A stretch of DNA of 5,557 nt from DAMCAP01 sp964370205 (GTDB lineage: Bacteria; Bacillota; Clostridia; Oscillospirales; Ruminococcaceae): NCBI GenBank assembly GCA_964370205.1, contig CAYJIK010000104.1, positions 1 to 5,557 of the forward strand, read 5' to 3'. The notes beneath the pieces were generated by a model, which was not told where the DNA came from, did not search any database, and was given only the letters and a program-made list of their open reading frames with translations. Positions 4,573 through 5,557 of the stretch are shown here, piece by piece; position 1 is the first letter of the stretch, and every line of letters begins with the position of its first letter. The position numbers and the translations under genes are program-made.

Positions 4573-5557
4573 CCTATGTCCCGACATCGGATTTAGCAGT
4601 CTAAACAAACACAAAGAGGAGTTGTGCGGCGACCAAGTGTGTGTTATCGAGGGCGCTGACGACTCTACCACCATAGTGCTTGCAGACGGCCTGGGCAGCG
4701 GTGTAAAAGCGAATATCCTCGCCACACTCACCTCGAAGATCATATCTACCATGATATCGGAAGGGCTGAGCATCACCGACTGCGTAGAAACCATAGCGGC
4801 GACACTGCCGGTCTGTTCAGTTCGAGGTGTGGCGTACTCAACGTTTACAATACTCCGCATCTTCGGCGGTAACAAAGAAGCAGAAGTTATCCAGTACGAC
4901 AATCCCCGAGTGATTCTCTTCCGAAATGGAGAACACCACGAACTCCCCCACCACGAAAACATAATAAACGGCAAAAAAATCCTCCACTCAAAGATACACC
5001 TTGACGAAAATGATACATTCTTCCTGATGAGTGACGGTTGCATACACGCCGGTGTGGGAAGTACCCTAAACTTCGGTTGGGAGCGAGATGACATCGTAAA
5101 CTTCATGGAACCGCAGTGTAGTAAAGGCTACACTGCAAAGACACTCAACACCATCCTGATGAACGAATGTAATACGCTATACGACGGCAAACCTGGTGAC
5201 GACACCACAGTTTGCACCGTCAAGATGAGAAAAAGAGAGCCGATGAACCTGATAATAGGCCCACCCTCCAACAGAAACGATGCGGACAAGATGATGTCAC
5301 TATTTTTCTCCAAAGAGGGGAAACACATAGTGTGCGGAGGGACAACCTCGGGCATCGCCGCAAAATTTTTAGGCAAGGAGCTTGAAGCATCGCTCAGCTT
5401 TGAAAGTTCCGATGTCCCCCCAACGGCGACTATAGAGGGTGTCGACCTTGTTACCGAGGGCGTAATCACCATAAGTAAAGTGCTTACCTACGCAAAAGAC
5501 TACCTCGGTGAAAACAAGCTCTACCCCGAGTGGATATCCAAAAAGGACGGCGCATCT
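4565..5557 (+). CDS. SpoIIE/PP2C-family serine/threonine phosphatase, 3' end cut off
   Basis: The frame is open from the ATG at 4565 to the window end (331 codons, no stop), so the C-terminus is missing. Residues 1-222 form a SpoIIE-type PP2C domain: ADGLGSG at 40-46 (metal ligand D41), MSDG at 155-158 (D157), and GDDTT at 211-215 (D212/D213). Such enzymes remove phosphate from Ser/Thr of partner proteins using Mn2+ or Mg2+. Residues from about 226 (NLIIGPPSNRNDADK, then IVCGGTTSGIAAKFLG) are an extra domain seen in phosphatases encoded beside PAS-hydrogenases; its role is not known to me. The start lies in ATGATTAA, overlapping the hydrogenase stop, with AAGGAG (4549-4554) ten bases upstream, so translation is probably coupled. 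No signal peptide or membrane segment is visible. The target is unknown; a nearby sensor or an anti-sigma-antagonist-like protein is possible. Confidence 0.9.
   Translation, partial: MINLCPDIGFSSLNKHKEELCGDQVCVIEGADDSTTIVLADGLGSGVKANILATLTSKIISTMISEGLSITDCVETIAATLPVCSVRGVAYSTFTILRIFGGNKEAEVIQYDNPRVILFRNGEHHELPHHENIINGKKILHSKIHLDENDTFFLMSDGCIHAGVGSTLNFGWERDDIVNFMEPQCSKGYTAKTLNTILMNECNTLYDGKPGDDTTVCTVKMRKREPMNLIIGPPSNRNDADKMMSLFFSKEGKHIVCGGTTSGIAAKFLGKELEASLSFESSDVPPTATIEGVDLVTEGVITISKVLTYAKDYLGENKLYPEWISKKDGAS

Noticed and set aside
4068..5472. Four minus-strand open frames of 60 to 202 codons
   Set aside because: They are antisense to the hydrogenase and phosphatase genes; Ser/Phe/Arg-rich translations are typical of antisense frames.
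1..5557. CRISPR array, tRNA or rRNA
   Set aside because: No regularly spaced direct repeats, no tRNA cloverleaf-like segment and no recognisable rRNA sequence were seen on either strand.

Overview
The window looks like chromosomal DNA of an anaerobic, fermentative Clostridia-type Firmicute. The evidence is the strong AGGAG-type ribosome binding sites, a moderately AT-rich composition with very AT-rich promoter DNA, and a gene set of a thioredoxin-like [2Fe-2S] protein, a PAS-containing [FeFe] hydrogenase and a SpoIIE-type phosphatase. Genus and species cannot be read from the sequence.

Layout. Positions 1-1654 hold a minus-strand ABC exporter operon: an ATP-binding protein (827-1654) followed after 20 bp by an ABC-2 permease (from 806, running off the left edge). 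Positions 1655-2319 hold no convincing gene. They contain the leader and a candidate promoter/operator of the ABC operon, a strong hairpin, a weak possible terminator, and a stretch that reads like degenerate or repeat-type DNA. Positions 2320-2424 are a very AT-rich promoter region with a near-perfect 30-bp palindrome and a second palindrome that matches the Rex (NADH/NAD+ sensor) operator well.

From 2425 rightward lies a plus-strand operon: a 79-residue thioredoxin-fold [2Fe-2S] protein (2425-2664), a 560-residue HydS-like (group C, putative sensory) [FeFe] hydrogenase (2890-4572), and a SpoIIE/PP2C phosphatase that overlaps the hydrogenase by 8 bp and is still open at the right edge (4565-5557). 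Between the first two genes is a 181-bp imperfect palindrome (2684-2864) that could fold into one long hairpin. It may be a foldback/MITE-like element or a structured mRNA spacer.

How the genes may work together (inference). The hydrogenase keeps all four cysteines of the H-cluster cubane but has Ser, Gly and Ser where catalytic enzymes have the proton-relay Cys and two Met residues. It also carries an extra four-Cys cluster domain, a PAS domain and a C-terminal helix. This suggests an H2/redox sensor whose output goes to the translationally coupled phosphatase rather than to a fused kinase. The small [2Fe-2S] protein may be its electron partner. The most interesting items are this possible H2-sensing phosphatase relay, the foldback element inside its operon, and the two palindromes at its promoter.
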